Positions 26,596-36,808 of a stretch of 64,000 nucleotides of DNA are shown here, piece after piece. How positions within the stretch are numbered: the first letter of the stretch is position 1; each line of letters begins with the position of its first letter. The position numbers and the translations under genes are program-made. This stretch comes from Cutibacterium sp. (lineage in GTDB: Bacteria; Actinomycetota; Actinomycetes; Propionibacteriales; Propionibacteriaceae): contig NZ_JAUNEJ010000006.1 of the NCBI RefSeq assembly GCF_030525615.1, positions 1 to 64,000 on the forward strand, in the 5' to 3' direction. The notes beneath the pieces are model-generated. The model had not been told where the DNA came from and did not search any database. It was given only the letters and a program-made list of their open reading frames with translations.

Positions 26596-27216
26596 TCAGA
26601 TGAGACCCGGAGTCTGGGAACGGGCACGATCAAAGCGAGCCTGGGCGTCGGCCCAGTTCACAACATTCCACCACGCGGTGACGTAATCGGCCTTCGCGTT
26701 CAGGTACTGCAAGTAGTAGGCGTGTTCCCACATGTCGAGCTGCACGATCGGAATCTGCCCGGAAGGCAGGTTGCCCTGCTGGTCGAACAGCTGCATGGTG
26801 TTGAGACGCTGGCCCAGGACATCCCAGACGAGCATGCCCCAGCCGGAACCCTGAACCCCCTTGGCGGCTTCCTCGAACTGCTTCTTGAAGCCGTCAAAGG
26901 AACCAAAGAACTCGTCAATGGCGGCAGCGAGTTCGTTGCCCTCGGGGCGACCGCCACCGTCGGGAGACATGTTCTTCCAGAAGACGGAGTGGTTGATATG
27001 ACCGCCGAGGTTGAAGGCCAGGTCCTTCTCGAGCTTGTTGATGGCTCCGAAGTCGCCCTTCTCGCGGGCCTCGGCCAGCTTCTCCAGGGCGGTGTTGGCA
27101 CCCTTCACGTACGTGTTGTGATGCTTGTCATGGTGGAGTTCCATGATCTTGCCCGAGATGTGGGGTTCCAGTGCGCCGTAGTCGTAGTCGAGATCGGGAA
27201 GGGTGTAAACAGCCAT
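26596..27216 (-). CDS. sodA: Superoxide dismutase (Fe/Mn type)
   Basis: Product of 206 residues converting superoxide to H2O2 and O2. Metal ligands appear in the first helix pair ([11 protein letters not shown]), in [10 protein letters not shown], and in [11 protein letters not shown]. Propionibacterial enzymes of this family are cambialistic (active with Fe or Mn); the sequence alone does not prove that here. A good AGGAGGAA site precedes the ATG. Confidence 0.97.
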   Translation of the reverse strand: MAVYTLPDLDYDYGALEPHISGKIMELHHDKHHNTYVKGANTALEKLAEAREKGDFGAINKLEKDLAFNLGGHINHSVFWKNMSPDGGGRPEGNELAAAIDEFFGSFDGFKKQFEEAAKGVQGSGWGMLVWDVLGQRLNTMQLFDQQGNLPSGQIPIVQLDMWEHAYYLQYLNAKADYVTAWWNVVNWADAQARFDRARSQTPGLI

Positions 27217-27407
27217 TCTTCCTCCTGTGGAACGAGATGCGCCATGGCATTCGTCATGACGTGGCCCTCGGTGGGCCGCTTGTCCGGTACAACACCGAAG
27301 CTGTCTCCATCATTCCCGCTACTGCGAGGTTTTTCACGAAATGTGTCGGAATTGGTGTCACGTAAGGCTCTCGGGCTGCGACCTGGCAATCTGGTTTAAT
27401 AACTGAC

Positions 27408-28217
27408 ATGACTGACTCCACTCGGCCTATGCCTCAGATGTCGGTGACGGCCCCGACGCATGAGCCAGCCGTCAAGATCGAGGGCCTCACCAAGAGATTC
27501 GGTTCCAAAGTAGCCGTCAACAACCTGACGATGTGGGTTCCGCGTGGCTCCATGTTCGGCTTCGTCGGTCCTAATGGAGCCGGAAAAACAACAACCCTTT
27601 CTATGGTCACCGGCCTGCTGCGTCCAGACAATGGCCGAATCGAGGTACTTGGTCACGACGTCTGGGCAGACCCAGCCAGTGCCAAGGCCCGGATGGGTGT
27701 CCTTCCTGACGGCATGAAGACCTTCGACCGGCTTTCGGGCCGAGAACTGCTGCACTTCTGTGGGATGCTGCATCGACTCGAGCAGCGCACCGTCAAGGAA
27801 CGCACTGATGGGCTTCTGGAAGCCCTTGGTCTGGTGGAATCTGCTAACACTTTGGTCTGCGACTACTCCGCTGGTATGACGAAGAAGATCGGTCTGGCCT
27901 GCGCCCTTATCGCTGACCCGGCCCTGCTTGTCCTCGACGAACCCTTCGAGTCCGTCGATCCAGTGTCGGGCCAGACGATTCGCGCAATCCTGCGTCACTT
28001 CGTTGAAGGCGGCGGGACGGTCGTCATCTCCAGCCACGTCATGGAGTTGGTTGAGTCCCTTTGTGACTCGGTGGCTGTTATTGCGAACGGACAGCTCCAT
28101 GCCATCGGGACCATCGACGACGTCTGCCAGGGCAAGTCCCTGCAGGACAGGTTTGTCGAGCTTGTTGGCGGGAATGCCAATGTCGGGGAGGGGCTGACGT
28201 GGTTACGAAAGTCCTGA
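27408..28217 (+). CDS. ABC transporter ATPase (ABC-2 type exporter)
   Basis: Product of 269 residues: P loop GPNGAGKTT, signature DYSAGMTKKIGLA (a variant of LSGGQ), Walker B LLVLDEPFESVDP, and the switch His in SSHVMEL. No ribosome-binding site is present; TTTAATAAC stands just before the ATG, so the transcript could be leaderless. It overlaps the permease gene by 19 bases. Confidence 0.88.
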   Translation: MTDSTRPMPQMSVTAPTHEPAVKIEGLTKRFGSKVAVNNLTMWVPRGSMFGFVGPNGAGKTTTLSMVTGLLRPDNGRIEVLGHDVWADPASAKARMGVLPDGMKTFDRLSGRELLHFCGMLHRLEQRTVKERTDGLLEALGLVESANTLVCDYSAGMTKKIGLACALIADPALLVLDEPFESVDPVSGQTIRAILRHFVEGGGTVVISSHVMELVESLCDSVAVIANGQLHAIGTIDDVCQGKSLQDRFVELVGGNANVGEGLTWLRKS

Positions 28218-29815
28218 AATATCAGTGGCGAACTACCCTGGCCCCCTTCCGCAAAGGTGCAAAGGCCTCGGAGGTCTTCGGCCTCATCGCCATCATCATC
28301 ATGGCCTTGTTTCTGGGTCTCAGTTATTTCGCCTACGTGACGTCCACCGGACGACTCGGCGTCGATTCTCGTGGTTCCACCACTGCTGTGGCGGGCGCGT
28401 CACTCATCGTTTTCTGGATCGTTCTGCCGGTCCTCTTCGGCTCGCAGTCGACGTACACCGACCCCTCGCGATACGCGGTTTTCCCCCGGCGTGCTCGGGA
28501 ACTCATGCCCGCGTTCGTCATGGCTGGGCTGTTAGGTATGGGCGGAATCGTCACTTTCCTTGCAGCTGTCTCCCATATTTTCGCATGGTCCAGCTCCGGG
28601 ACGGTTGACGTCGTCGCAGCCGGTCTCGGTGTCCTACTGGGGTGGGCCGGTGCCATGGTCGCTTCGAACCTGTTATTGGCCGCGATGTCAGCGGTACTGG
28701 CCAAGCGTCGATTCCGTGAGACCATGATGATCTTGCTTTGGCTTTTGTGCTGTGGACTGGCAGTCGGGATGCAGTTCGTGTTGAGAGCTGACCCAACTAC
28801 CACTGAGATTCCGGTGCATGTCGGTCGGATCGTCGGGTGGACCCCGCTGGGATGGTCATGGTCGATGCCGTGGGAGGCGGCCAATGGCAGCTGGCTGGCT
28901 TTTGTCGTCAAACTCCTCTTCAGTGTTGTTGTGCTGGCTCTCATGGTGGGGGCCTGGGGAATCATCGTCGACCGTCGCCTCGTCTCACCAACAGGAGACG
29001 GGGACGGTGCCGAAAAGGTCACGACCGAAAGCCGGATTGACCGCATATTTCCGGCTACCCCGACCGGGGCGATTGCCGGACGCACCCTGCGCTACATGAA
29101 GCGCGACCCACGAATGGTGTCGGTGTTGCTCACGACCTTCCTCGTCCCGGTTCTCTCGTCGATACCCATGTTCATCAATGACACGAATGAAGCGAGCGAT
29201 ACGACGTCAGCTCTGTTTTTCACCGGTTTTCCTTTCGTGGTCCTGCTGTGGGTGGCACCGCTCTACGCAGGTTCGCTCGTGAGTTATGACGGGACAGCCT
29301 TGTGGCATCACATCGAGGCGTCGATCAGTGGTGCAGAGGATCGGCGAGGCCGAGCGATTGCTTACCTGATCGCCACGACGCCTATTGGGTTGGTGCTGGC
29401 CTTCGTCTTGGTATGGCGCTGTGGTCAGTGGGAGCTGCTCCCCGTGGTTGTCGCTGAAGCGTGGAGCGCTCTCCTGCTGTCAACGGGGATTGGTTCGTGG
29501 ATGGGTGTTGTCATTCCCGTACGGGTTGCCGAGAACCGCAAGGGGGGCGGTTTTAACTCGGGTTGGGGGTCGTTAGGTGCGAGTTACCTAGGTGTCCTCA
29601 TCGGCATGGCGGTGGGATCCATCCTCTCTGCCCCGATCGTCTTTCTCGTAGTGCTGGTCGGAATCAGCGGGCATTCGTGGCAGAGCATTGTGTTGACCTT
29701 CGTCGTCGGGCTGGGATGGTCCTTCTTGGTGTTGCACCTCGGGATCATTGTGGGCGGGCGACGACTTGACCGCAGTTGGCACGAGGTGCTCGAAAAGATC
29801 ACTCCGGTGGCGTGA
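28199..29815 (+). CDS. ABC-2 type transporter permease
   Basis: Product of 538 residues with about twelve hydrophobic segments and no recognisable catalytic motif. GGGGAGGGG precedes the GTG start within the end of the ATPase gene. Together they form a two-gene exporter whose substrate is unknown. Confidence 0.82.
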   Translation: MVTKVLKYQWRTTLAPFRKGAKASEVFGLIAIIIMALFLGLSYFAYVTSTGRLGVDSRGSTTAVAGASLIVFWIVLPVLFGSQSTYTDPSRYAVFPRRARELMPAFVMAGLLGMGGIVTFLAAVSHIFAWSSSGTVDVVAAGLGVLLGWAGAMVASNLLLAAMSAVLAKRRFRETMMILLWLLCCGLAVGMQFVLRADPTTTEIPVHVGRIVGWTPLGWSWSMPWEAANGSWLAFVVKLLFSVVVLALMVGAWGIIVDRRLVSPTGDGDGAEKVTTESRIDRIFPATPTGAIAGRTLRYMKRDPRMVSVLLTTFLVPVLSSIPMFINDTNEASDTTSALFFTGFPFVVLLWVAPLYAGSLVSYDGTALWHHIEASISGAEDRRGRAIAYLIATTPIGLVLAFVLVWRCGQWELLPVVVAEAWSALLLSTGIGSWMGVVIPVRVAENRKGGGFNSGWGSLGASYLGVLIGMAVGSILSAPIVFLVVLVGISGHSWQSIVLTFVVGLGWSFLVLHLGIIVGGRRLDRSWHEVLEKITPVA

Positions 29816-29905
29816 TCTGTCGGGGGAACCGATCAGCGGTGTGTGCATGCCAGCTTGTTACCATGGGTGTGTCCCCTGCGATCAACGATGTTTGGAGGAG
29901 AGACA

Positions 29906-30667
29906 ATGACTGGACTGCTCGATGGTCGTACCGCGCTGGTGACCGGCGGATCCGTTGGAATAGGTCGCGGAATTGCGGAGGTTCTCGCCTCTCACGGTGC
30001 CCGGGTGGCCGTCACCGGTGTCACCGAGGAAGAATGCACTCAGGCTCGCGAGGACGGGCTTGACGCCTACCAGCTCGACGTGCGCGACAAGAAAGCATGT
30101 GTCCGGGTGGTCAATGATGTCGCTGTCGAATTCGGTGGTCTGTCCGTACTGGCTGCCAACGCGGGTGTGTACCCTCAGGCCCGCCTCGCCGATCTTGATG
30201 ATGACCAGATCGACTTCATCTTCGACGTCAATGTCAAGGGCATGATGCACGTGGTGCAGGCGGCGACGCCAGCCCTGCGTGAATCTGGTCGCGGGCGCAT
30301 TGTGGTGACATCATCGATCACTGGCAATATCACCGGCTATCCCGGGTGGTCTCATTACGGTGCCACCAAGGCAGCCCAGATGGGATTCATCCGCTCCGCC
30401 GCAATGGAGTTGGCTAGCGACAAGATCACCATCAATGCTGTGATGCCGGGCAACATCGTGACTCCAGGTTTGAAGGCGCTTGGCGAGGATTACCTTGCCG
30501 AGATGGCGAAGGCCGTGCCGCTGGGGATGTTGGGCGAGGCGAAGGACATCGGTGAGGCAGTGGCGTACCTCGCCTCGGACGGGGCTCGCTATGTGACGGG
30601 TCAGTCGATCGTGGTGGATGGCGGGCAGATTCTGCCGGAGGGGCCGGACGCGCTGGCGAATATGTAA
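29906..30667 (+). CDS. Short-chain dehydrogenase/reductase (FabG-like)
   Basis: Product of 253 residues with the nucleotide-binding TGGSVGIG, NAGVYPQA, the catalytic Ser in SSITG, and YGATKAA (Tyr and Lys of the YxxxK motif). The C-terminal VTGQSIVVDGGQ is typical of classical SDRs. The GGAGGAGAG site fixes the ATG at 29906. It could be a 3-oxoacyl-ACP reductase, but no fatty acid genes adjoin. Its stop lies one base from that of the convergent ECF S gene. Confidence 0.85.
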   Translation: MTGLLDGRTALVTGGSVGIGRGIAEVLASHGARVAVTGVTEEECTQAREDGLDAYQLDVRDKKACVRVVNDVAVEFGGLSVLAANAGVYPQARLADLDDDQIDFIFDVNVKGMMHVVQAATPALRESGRGRIVVTSSITGNITGYPGWSHYGATKAAQMGFIRSAAMELASDKITINAVMPGNIVTPGLKALGEDYLAEMAKAVPLGMLGEAKDIGEAVAYLASDGARYVTGQSIVVDGGQILPEGPDALANM

Positions 30668-30668
30668 G

Positions 30669-31487
30669 TCAGTTTTCCGGTGTGGGTTTCCTGGTTGCGT
30701 CCGGGACGAACTGGGCGCGTCGGGAAGCCCGGCGTAATACTCGCAGGATCGGGCCTCCCAACAGAGCTAGGCAGACGACGTTGGTGACCGCGCGCCCTAG
30801 GTTCCACCCCATCGATGTCACGACGTTGAACAGCACGAAGTGCCACAGGTTTGTGAGCGGGGAGGTGTGTGGGTCGAAGGAGAGTTGGGTGCCGTTTCCC
30901 AAGTTGAAGGGCCAGAAGGCGAAATCCATCAGCCAGCCATAGACGAAAGCAGAGACGAATCCCCAGCCGCATAGCCACGCGATTTCAGTTTTTCCTTTGG
31001 CTCGGGGAAGGAGACCCGCTCCCAGTCCGACGAAGCCCGAGGCGATCATCTGATACGGCAGCCACGGGCCGAAACCCGCAGTGAGAAGGGCGGACGCGAA
31101 CATCGTCGTCGTCCCCACAACGAAACCGAACCCTGCTCCGAACACTCTCGCCCCAAGGATCATGAGGATGAAGACGAAGGAGATTCCGGCCATCGACGGG
31201 CTGAGGGTTCGCAGCGCGGCCCCACACGCGGTCAGGACGCCAATCATGGCGAGGGCTTTGACGTCGATTCCGTCGGAACTGAGTTGGGACACCACCACCG
31301 CCAGCACGACCGGCAGGATGGCCGCGAACAGGAAGGGGGTGCGCGTCTCGTAGTCGGCTGAGCTACCGGGATTCAGGAAGAGCGGCCAGAAGAAGGCCAG
31401 CAAACCCATGATTGCGGTGAGGATGAGTAGTACCCGCGAGGTCTTCGACGTTCGGACAGCGACGTTCTGCGTGTGCGGGATACTCAT
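30669..31487 (-). CDS. ECF transporter S component (CbrT-like)
   Basis: Product of 272 residues with six to seven helices. RTLSPSMAGISFVFILMILG and the Gly-rich GARVFGAGFGFVVG fit S components of the CbrT-like group, and the protein aligns by eye with the one at 7918-8853. No riboswitch is visible at this locus, so the substrate may be cobalamin or another vitamin. ATGA overlap with the ATPase gene. Confidence 0.78.
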   Translation of the reverse strand: MSIPHTQNVAVRTSKTSRVLLILTAIMGLLAFFWPLFLNPGSSADYETRTPFLFAAILPVVLAVVVSQLSSDGIDVKALAMIGVLTACGAALRTLSPSMAGISFVFILMILGARVFGAGFGFVVGTTTMFASALLTAGFGPWLPYQMIASGFVGLGAGLLPRAKGKTEIAWLCGWGFVSAFVYGWLMDFAFWPFNLGNGTQLSFDPHTSPLTNLWHFVLFNVVTSMGWNLGRAVTNVVCLALLGGPILRVLRRASRRAQFVPDATRKPTPEN

Positions 31488-33139
31488 CGGCCTGAACCTC
31501 TCGGATTATCCACGAGCCTCTCAACATCAGCGATCGTCATGACGTCAGCGGGGTGGAAAACTTTGGCGATCTGCGGGCTGAAGGCCGGGGAAGAGGCACA
31601 CACCGAGCGCGTGGATCCGTCGGCAACAACCTGGCCGGTTGCCATGACAATGGTGCGATCGGTCGTTGCTGCCGCGAATTCCACATCGTGTGTGGCCAGC
31701 AAGACTGCCGCAGGAGTTCCGGTCACGCCCGCCGTGATGTCTTTGACGATTCTCGCCAGCTCGTTTTTCATGGCGTAGTCAAGACCACGGGTGGGCTCAT
31801 CGAGGAGAAGAACGTCAGGGCGGCTGGAGAGCTGGATTGCGAGTACAAGAGCTAGCCGCTGGCCCTCCGAGATGTCACGAGGGTTGCGATCTTTCGGTAA
31901 TTCCACGCCGAGCTGGGAGAGGATGGCCTGCGTGGTTCCCTCGGGAACTTCCGATTCCTTGTCAGCCTGGGCGCACTCCTGGGCCACGGTCGGCAAGTAG
32001 AGCAGGTCGGCGGCGGACTGGGGGACCAAACTCACCATCGTCCGAGCGGTCTCGGCATTGGCTTTGCGCGGGTCGGTCCAAGAGCCATTGTGGTTGACAA
32101 GGACCTTTCCGGATGACTTTGTCGCTCCCTGGATTGCCCACATCAGCGATGACTTTCCGGAACCGTTACGGCCCATGAGGCAGGTGACTGTCCCTCGCTC
32201 CAAGGTGGTCGTCATGGTGTCAACGGCATGTATCTTGCCGTAATCGACACTGACTTTTTCCAGCCTCAGCACGTCGTCGCCGTTCTCCCGCCACGTCATG
32301 GCCTCGGAGGGTTGTGGCGCATCGGGGAGTTCGGGATGAGGGCCCACGCGGCGGCGGGCTTCGCGCACCGACAGCGGGATGGTCGACCATCCGAGCGCTC
32401 GGCCCAGAGCGGCCAGCGGCGGAACGACGTCAGCCTCGGCCAGGATTTGTTCCGGCGGTCCCTGCACAACGGACCCGTCACCGGGCAGCCACCACACGGT
32501 GTCGGCAGCGTGCATGACACGTTCCAGCCGATGTTCTGCCAGAACCACGGTCAGCCCGACGTCATGGACGAGCGTGGTGATCGAGGCAAGAACGTCTTGG
32601 GCTGCGGTGGGGTCCAGCGCGCTGGTTGGTTCGTCGAGAACGAGGATGCGCGGCTGAGCGGCGAGCACGGCGGCAATAGCGACCCGCTGCTGTTGTCCAC
32701 CCGACAGACTCAGCAAAGCCCGTCGTCGCAGATCGGCGATCCCCATGAGGTCCAGGGTCTCCTCGACTCTTTTGCGCATCACTGACGGAGAAATACCCAG
32801 CTGTTCCATTCCATAGGCGATCTCGTCCTCCACGGTGTCGGTGACGAACCCGCTGACCGGGTTCTGCCCCACCACTCCGACGACATCGGCCAGGTCGCGT
32901 GGACGATGGGTGCGGGTGTCGCGGCCAGCCACTGTCACGGTGCCGTTGAGACGTCCGCCGGTGAAGTGGGGGACGATTCCATTCAAGGCACCCAGCAAGG
33001 TCGATTTGCCGGTGCCGGTACGTCCGACAACCAGCGCCAAGTCACCCTCCTCAACAGTGAGGTTGATGTTTTTGAGGGTCGGAGTCGTGGCTCCAGGGTG
33101 GGTAATCGACACGTTCGACAGGGTGATGACATCGCTCAT
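31484..33139 (-). CDS. ECF transporter double ATPase (EcfA1A2 fusion)
   Basis: Product of 551 residues with two complete ABC domains. First: GRTGTGKST, LSLSGGQQQRVAIA, LVLDEPTSALD. Second: GRNGSGKSS, ISEGQRLALVLA, LLLDEPTRGLD. All catalytic residues are present, in contrast to the paralogue at 8850-10235. Overlaps both neighbours by four bases. Confidence 0.92.
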   Translation of the reverse strand: MSDVITLSNVSITHPGATTPTLKNINLTVEEGDLALVVGRTGTGKSTLLGALNGIVPHFTGGRLNGTVTVAGRDTRTHRPRDLADVVGVVGQNPVSGFVTDTVEDEIAYGMEQLGISPSVMRKRVEETLDLMGIADLRRRALLSLSGGQQQRVAIAAVLAAQPRILVLDEPTSALDPTAAQDVLASITTLVHDVGLTVVLAEHRLERVMHAADTVWWLPGDGSVVQGPPEQILAEADVVPPLAALGRALGWSTIPLSVREARRRVGPHPELPDAPQPSEAMTWRENGDDVLRLEKVSVDYGKIHAVDTMTTTLERGTVTCLMGRNGSGKSSLMWAIQGATKSSGKVLVNHNGSWTDPRKANAETARTMVSLVPQSAADLLYLPTVAQECAQADKESEVPEGTTQAILSQLGVELPKDRNPRDISEGQRLALVLAIQLSSRPDVLLLDEPTRGLDYAMKNELARIVKDITAGVTGTPAAVLLATHDVEFAAATTDRTIVMATGQVVADGSTRSVCASSPAFSPQIAKVFHPADVMTIADVERLVDNPRGSGR

Positions 33140-34422
33140 GGCTCACTCACCTGATCTTTCCGGTTTTTCCACGATGCCGCCTGCTCTGGGTCGGCTGACG
33201 TGGATCGTTGAGGTGCTGGGGTGAAGATTCCGGGCAGCGCTGCTGCCACCACGACGATGAGCATGGCCGGTTCCAGCGGCGGCCAGACTACTGGTGAGGT
33301 GGAAACGGTGATGGCATCGGGGTTGGCCTGGGACAGCCAGATCATGGCGACCATCGCGGCAGCCCCGCACAGGCACGAGGCGGTTGCCTGCCACGTCCAG
33401 GGGTCGGGGCGGTACCGGCTTACCCCGAGACGGCGTCCCGAGACACGCAGACCGATGATCGACCCGACAATTCCGGCGATGACGAGGAGAATGCCGATGT
33501 GCTGACCCATCCGGTCGGCCAGGAACCACGAACACAGGCTGCCGGCGGCGCAGGCTGACGGGTCGGTGTTGAAGGACCCGGTCGGATCTGCGGTGAACGA
33601 GCCGGTCGGGTTGGCCAGAATCCCGTAACAGCCCAGGGTCAGTACCATCACGGAAAGAACGAGCAGAATCCGTGTCCCGGGTCGGACCCGACGGTCGTCG
33701 CGGGTGCGTCCGTAGCCGCGCGACTCCATCCCACGGGCTAGGGACATCGAGGTTTCCACCGAGTCCTCCAGCACGGGGACGATGACCGCGACGAGGGCCC
33801 TTATTCCTTTTCGGTCGTCGCCGCGCAGTCGTCGCGCACGGCGGACTCGTTGTACTGAAGCGATGAGTTGCGGAAAGATCGACAGCGCAATGACGATGGA
33901 CACCGAGATGTCATGCAGAGCGGCAGGGACTGATTTGAGCACTCGTCGCGGGTTGGCTAGGGAGTTCGCGGCCCCGAAACAGATCAGCATTCCAGCCAGG
34001 CGCAAGGCATCGTAACCGGTGGCTGCCAAGCCTTCGGCGCTGACCGGTCCACCAAGACGGATTCCGGCTGCCCAGTCAGGCAGGGAGACCTCGGGTAACC
34101 GGAAAACGACGGTGCCCGTCCCGTCACCTCCCATTAAGATCTGGAAAAACACCCGAATGACAATGACCGTCAGGGCTATGCCGGCGTAGACCCCGGTGGA
34201 ACGAGCCCATGGTTCGTCGGTGCGACGCAGGGCGACAACGAGCGCCACGGCCGCCATGATGAGGACGACGAGGAGGGGATTGTTCGTGAGGCTGATGGCA
34301 ATCCCGCAACCAGCAGCCCAACCCCACCACGACCACGGGTGGACAGTTCGGGTACTTCCTGCTGTGACCGCGCCAGGGGCCTCAACGATCGGGTCGACCG
34401 TCCTCATCACCAATCTCGACAC
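33136..34422 (-). CDS. ECF transporter T component with extra membrane domain
   Basis: Product of 428 residues. The N-terminal 250 residues are EcfT: helices followed by the coupling motifs RRARRLRG and SLARGMESRGYG. After that come about four more hydrophobic helices with a short Gly/Ser/Asp repeat (TGSFTADPTGSFNTDP). The extension makes it longer than the usual 260 residues. GTG at 34422 is used; ATG at 34407 is possible. Confidence 0.85.
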   Translation of the reverse strand: MSRLVMRTVDPIVEAPGAVTAGSTRTVHPWSWWGWAAGCGIAISLTNNPLLVVLIMAAVALVVALRRTDEPWARSTGVYAGIALTVIVIRVFFQILMGGDGTGTVVFRLPEVSLPDWAAGIRLGGPVSAEGLAATGYDALRLAGMLICFGAANSLANPRRVLKSVPAALHDISVSIVIALSIFPQLIASVQRVRRARRLRGDDRKGIRALVAVIVPVLEDSVETSMSLARGMESRGYGRTRDDRRVRPGTRILLVLSVMVLTLGCYGILANPTGSFTADPTGSFNTDPSACAAGSLCSWFLADRMGQHIGILLVIAGIVGSIIGLRVSGRRLGVSRYRPDPWTWQATASCLCGAAAMVAMIWLSQANPDAITVSTSPVVWPPLEPAMLIVVVAAALPGIFTPAPQRSTSADPEQAASWKNRKDQVSEP

Positions 34423-34496
34423 GGTCTATCCCCGGTTCCAGTCCCTGTGAGGCATATCTTCCTTCTCTCTTGGCACCACGTCAGCTTACGACGGGC

Positions 34497-35117
34497 TCAG
34501 GCATTGACGTCGATGACCCGGAACCCCTTCGCGGAGGCGACCCGGGCCGCGTCGAAGCCCTGCTCACACATCCAGCGGGTGAGGGAGTCTGCGCCGAGGT
34601 TTTTCCCGACGACGAGATGAGCAACCCCTTCGTCGGCCAGTCGGGACAGCCACGTTGTCAGTATTTCGTGCAAGATCGGTTTGCCGACCCGGATTGGTGG
34701 GTTGGACCAGATCTCGTCGAAGCGCATGTTCGGGTCGACTTCTTCGGGACGACAAGCGTGGACGCGATCGCCCACCCCAAGCGCGTTGGCGTTGCGGTTA
34801 GTGAGGTCAATGGCTAGGTCGTTGACGTCGACAGCGACGATCCTCGATCCGGGACAGGCCCGTGCCAAGGCGCAGGCGATGGGTCCATATCCGCAGCCCA
34901 GATCGAGGAAGGTGCCGTCGGAAGGCGGGGGAGTGATCTCACGCATGAGAACGGCTGTCCCGGGGTCCAGACGTGCTCCGGAAAACACCCCGCCGGCAGT
35001 GGTCATCGTCATGGAATCTCCCCAGACGTTGACGGTGATTGTGCGGGTTTGCACCGGCCCCTCGGGGGTGGTGAAGTAATGGCTGGGCGCGCGGCGATCG
35101 CGGCGGGATTGACTCAT
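34497..35117 (-). CDS. Class I SAM methyltransferase (RsmC/RlmG-like)
   Basis: Product of 206 residues with the SAM motif LDLGCGYGPIACALA, and SNPPIRVGK, the NPP[FI] motif of N2-guanine rRNA methyltransferases. It is shorter than E. coli RsmC because it lacks the N-terminal pseudo-domain, as in many Gram-positives. Coupled to truA by an ATGA overlap. Confidence 0.82.
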   Translation of the reverse strand: MSQSRRDRRAPSHYFTTPEGPVQTRTITVNVWGDSMTMTTAGGVFSGARLDPGTAVLMREITPPPSDGTFLDLGCGYGPIACALARACPGSRIVAVDVNDLAIDLTNRNANALGVGDRVHACRPEEVDPNMRFDEIWSNPPIRVGKPILHEILTTWLSRLADEGVAHLVVGKNLGADSLTRWMCEQGFDAARVASAKGFRVIDVNA

Positions 35118-35953
35118 CGGCCCTCCTCACAGGTGTCGCAGAGTTCGTCATGGCTTCGTCGGGAACGGGCTTGGGCGGCGCGTCGGGCAAGGTCTTTGTC
35201 GGCTGGGTAGCCGACTTCTTCAAGGGTGAGGCCGCAGGCTGGCATAACGAAAACCGACGACGCCCTCGTTGGGCTGGCTGCTACCTCGTCGAGCCATTCT
35301 TGGCTGCGCCGCCCTGCGCCGACTGCAGTGAGAGCCCCGACGAGGGACCTCACCATGGAGTGACAGAAGGCGTCCGCGCGGACGGTAACCTCGACGGTTC
35401 TTGACGGGTCGTTGCGGCGCTCGGCGTGGCACTCGAGCAAGGTGCGGATGGTCGTCGCACCCTCGCGGTACTTGCAGAAGGCGGCGAAGTCGCGTAGTCC
35501 GAGCAAGGATTCCCCAGCAGCGTTGAGACGCTCAAGATCGAGGTTTCCTCGTACGGTTGCCACGTGAAAGCGCGTCAGGGGATCAGGCTGGGAGGACTCG
35601 TCCCAAAGTCGGTAGACATAGCGACGCCACAGTGCCGAAAACCGGGCGTCAAACTCATCGGGGACAGGGCGGATGGACCTGACGGCGACGTCGGGTTCAA
35701 GGACTCGCGCTAATCGACGCAGCATTGAGGAGGTGTCGATGTCGTCAGGAAGATCGAGGTGTGCCACCTGACCTCGGGCGTGGACACCGGCGTCAGTTCG
35801 CCCGGCGACCGTCAGCGGGGTTGGCTCGTCAAGCCGAAGCACCCGAGGAATCCACTTTTCCAACTCGCCTTGGACGGTGCGACGGTCGGGCTGGGCGGCC
35901 CAACCCGAGAAGTTCGCCCCGTCGTAGGCGATGTTCAGGCGCCAACGAGTCAT
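35114..35953 (-). CDS. truA: tRNA pseudouridine(38-40) synthase TruA
   Basis: Product of 279 residues with YDGANFSGWAAQPDRRTVQG and the catalytic Asp in GRTDAGVHA. In many actinobacteria truA follows rplQ; here it sits 12 kb away between trmB and a methyltransferase. ATGA overlap with trmB. Confidence 0.95.
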   Translation of the reverse strand: MTRWRLNIAYDGANFSGWAAQPDRRTVQGELEKWIPRVLRLDEPTPLTVAGRTDAGVHARGQVAHLDLPDDIDTSSMLRRLARVLEPDVAVRSIRPVPDEFDARFSALWRRYVYRLWDESSQPDPLTRFHVATVRGNLDLERLNAAGESLLGLRDFAAFCKYREGATTIRTLLECHAERRNDPSRTVEVTVRADAFCHSMVRSLVGALTAVGAGRRSQEWLDEVAASPTRASSVFVMPACGLTLEEVGYPADKDLARRAAQARSRRSHDELCDTCEEGR

Positions 35954-36768
35954 GATTCGTCCACACGACGCCAGGTGAGGTCACGGACGGTTCGTCCGGC
36001 CGCGAGCCCTTTCTCTTCGTAGCGGGTCAATGGGCGCTCCTCCCATCTGGGGCTGAAACCATTCGCATTAACTGGCTCGAGGAGCGGCTCTGCTGACAGC
36101 ACGTTGACCATCCAGGAAGCGTAGTCGTCCCAGTCGGTGGCCAGCCGCCACAATCCGCCCGGGCGCAGTCGGGACGCCACCAAGCGAGCGATGTCGGGAT
36201 TGACGATGCGGCGTTTGTGGTGACGCCTCTTGCGCCATGGGTCAGGGAAGAAGGTCCAGACTTCGTCGACATGCTGAGGGGCGAAGAGACGATCTATCCC
36301 GGCTGCCGCATCAGCAAGGATGACGCGGGCGTTAGTGGCATTGGTGGCGTGAAGTTTGTTGAGAGTGCTCGCGACTGACGGCAGGTAAACCTCGAAGCCA
36401 ATGAAGTCGCGATCTGGATGAGCTTGGGCCAGGGAGGCGAGGACGGTGCCGGCCCCAGTCCCAATCTCCACTGTGACTGGTGCTGTCCGGCCGAATATTC
36501 CTGGCAGGTCGAGATAGGGTCCAGGGGCCACCGAAGTACTGGTCGTGTCGCGGGGGACATCGATCAGATACGTGCTAGCCAGAGTGTCCATGGCACGTTG
36601 CTGGGACTCATTCATCCTGGGGGAGCGGCGCACGAAGGAGACGATGCCGCGGCGTACCTGCTTTGTTGGCCGGTCGGCGTTGGCTGAACGGGTGCCCCGG
36701 TGTGGTGCAGGTTCAGGCTTGGAGGGAGTGGATGTGCTCGCCAGCGTGGTGTCGGGGTCGTCGGTCAC
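35950..36768 (-). CDS. trmB: tRNA (guanine46-N7)-methyltransferase TrmB
   Basis: Product of 272 residues; about 55 N-terminal residues are polar and not conserved, then the core with VEIGTGAGTVLASLA, FIGFEVY and the signature FPDPWRKRRHHKRR. First of three coupled RNA-modification genes. Confidence 0.93.
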   Translation of the reverse strand: MTDDPDTTLASTSTPSKPEPAPHRGTRSANADRPTKQVRRGIVSFVRRSPRMNESQQRAMDTLASTYLIDVPRDTTSTSVAPGPYLDLPGIFGRTAPVTVEIGTGAGTVLASLAQAHPDRDFIGFEVYLPSVASTLNKLHATNATNARVILADAAAGIDRLFAPQHVDEVWTFFPDPWRKRRHHKRRIVNPDIARLVASRLRPGGLWRLATDWDDYASWMVNVLSAEPLLEPVNANGFSPRWEERPLTRYEEKGLAAGRTVRDLTWRRVDES

Positions 36769-36808
36769 GGCAGTAATGCTAGGTGATAGGGGCAGTGACG
36801 CTCATATA

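Noticed and set aside
26578..27399. 273-codon plus-strand frame
   Set aside because: Antisense to sodA.
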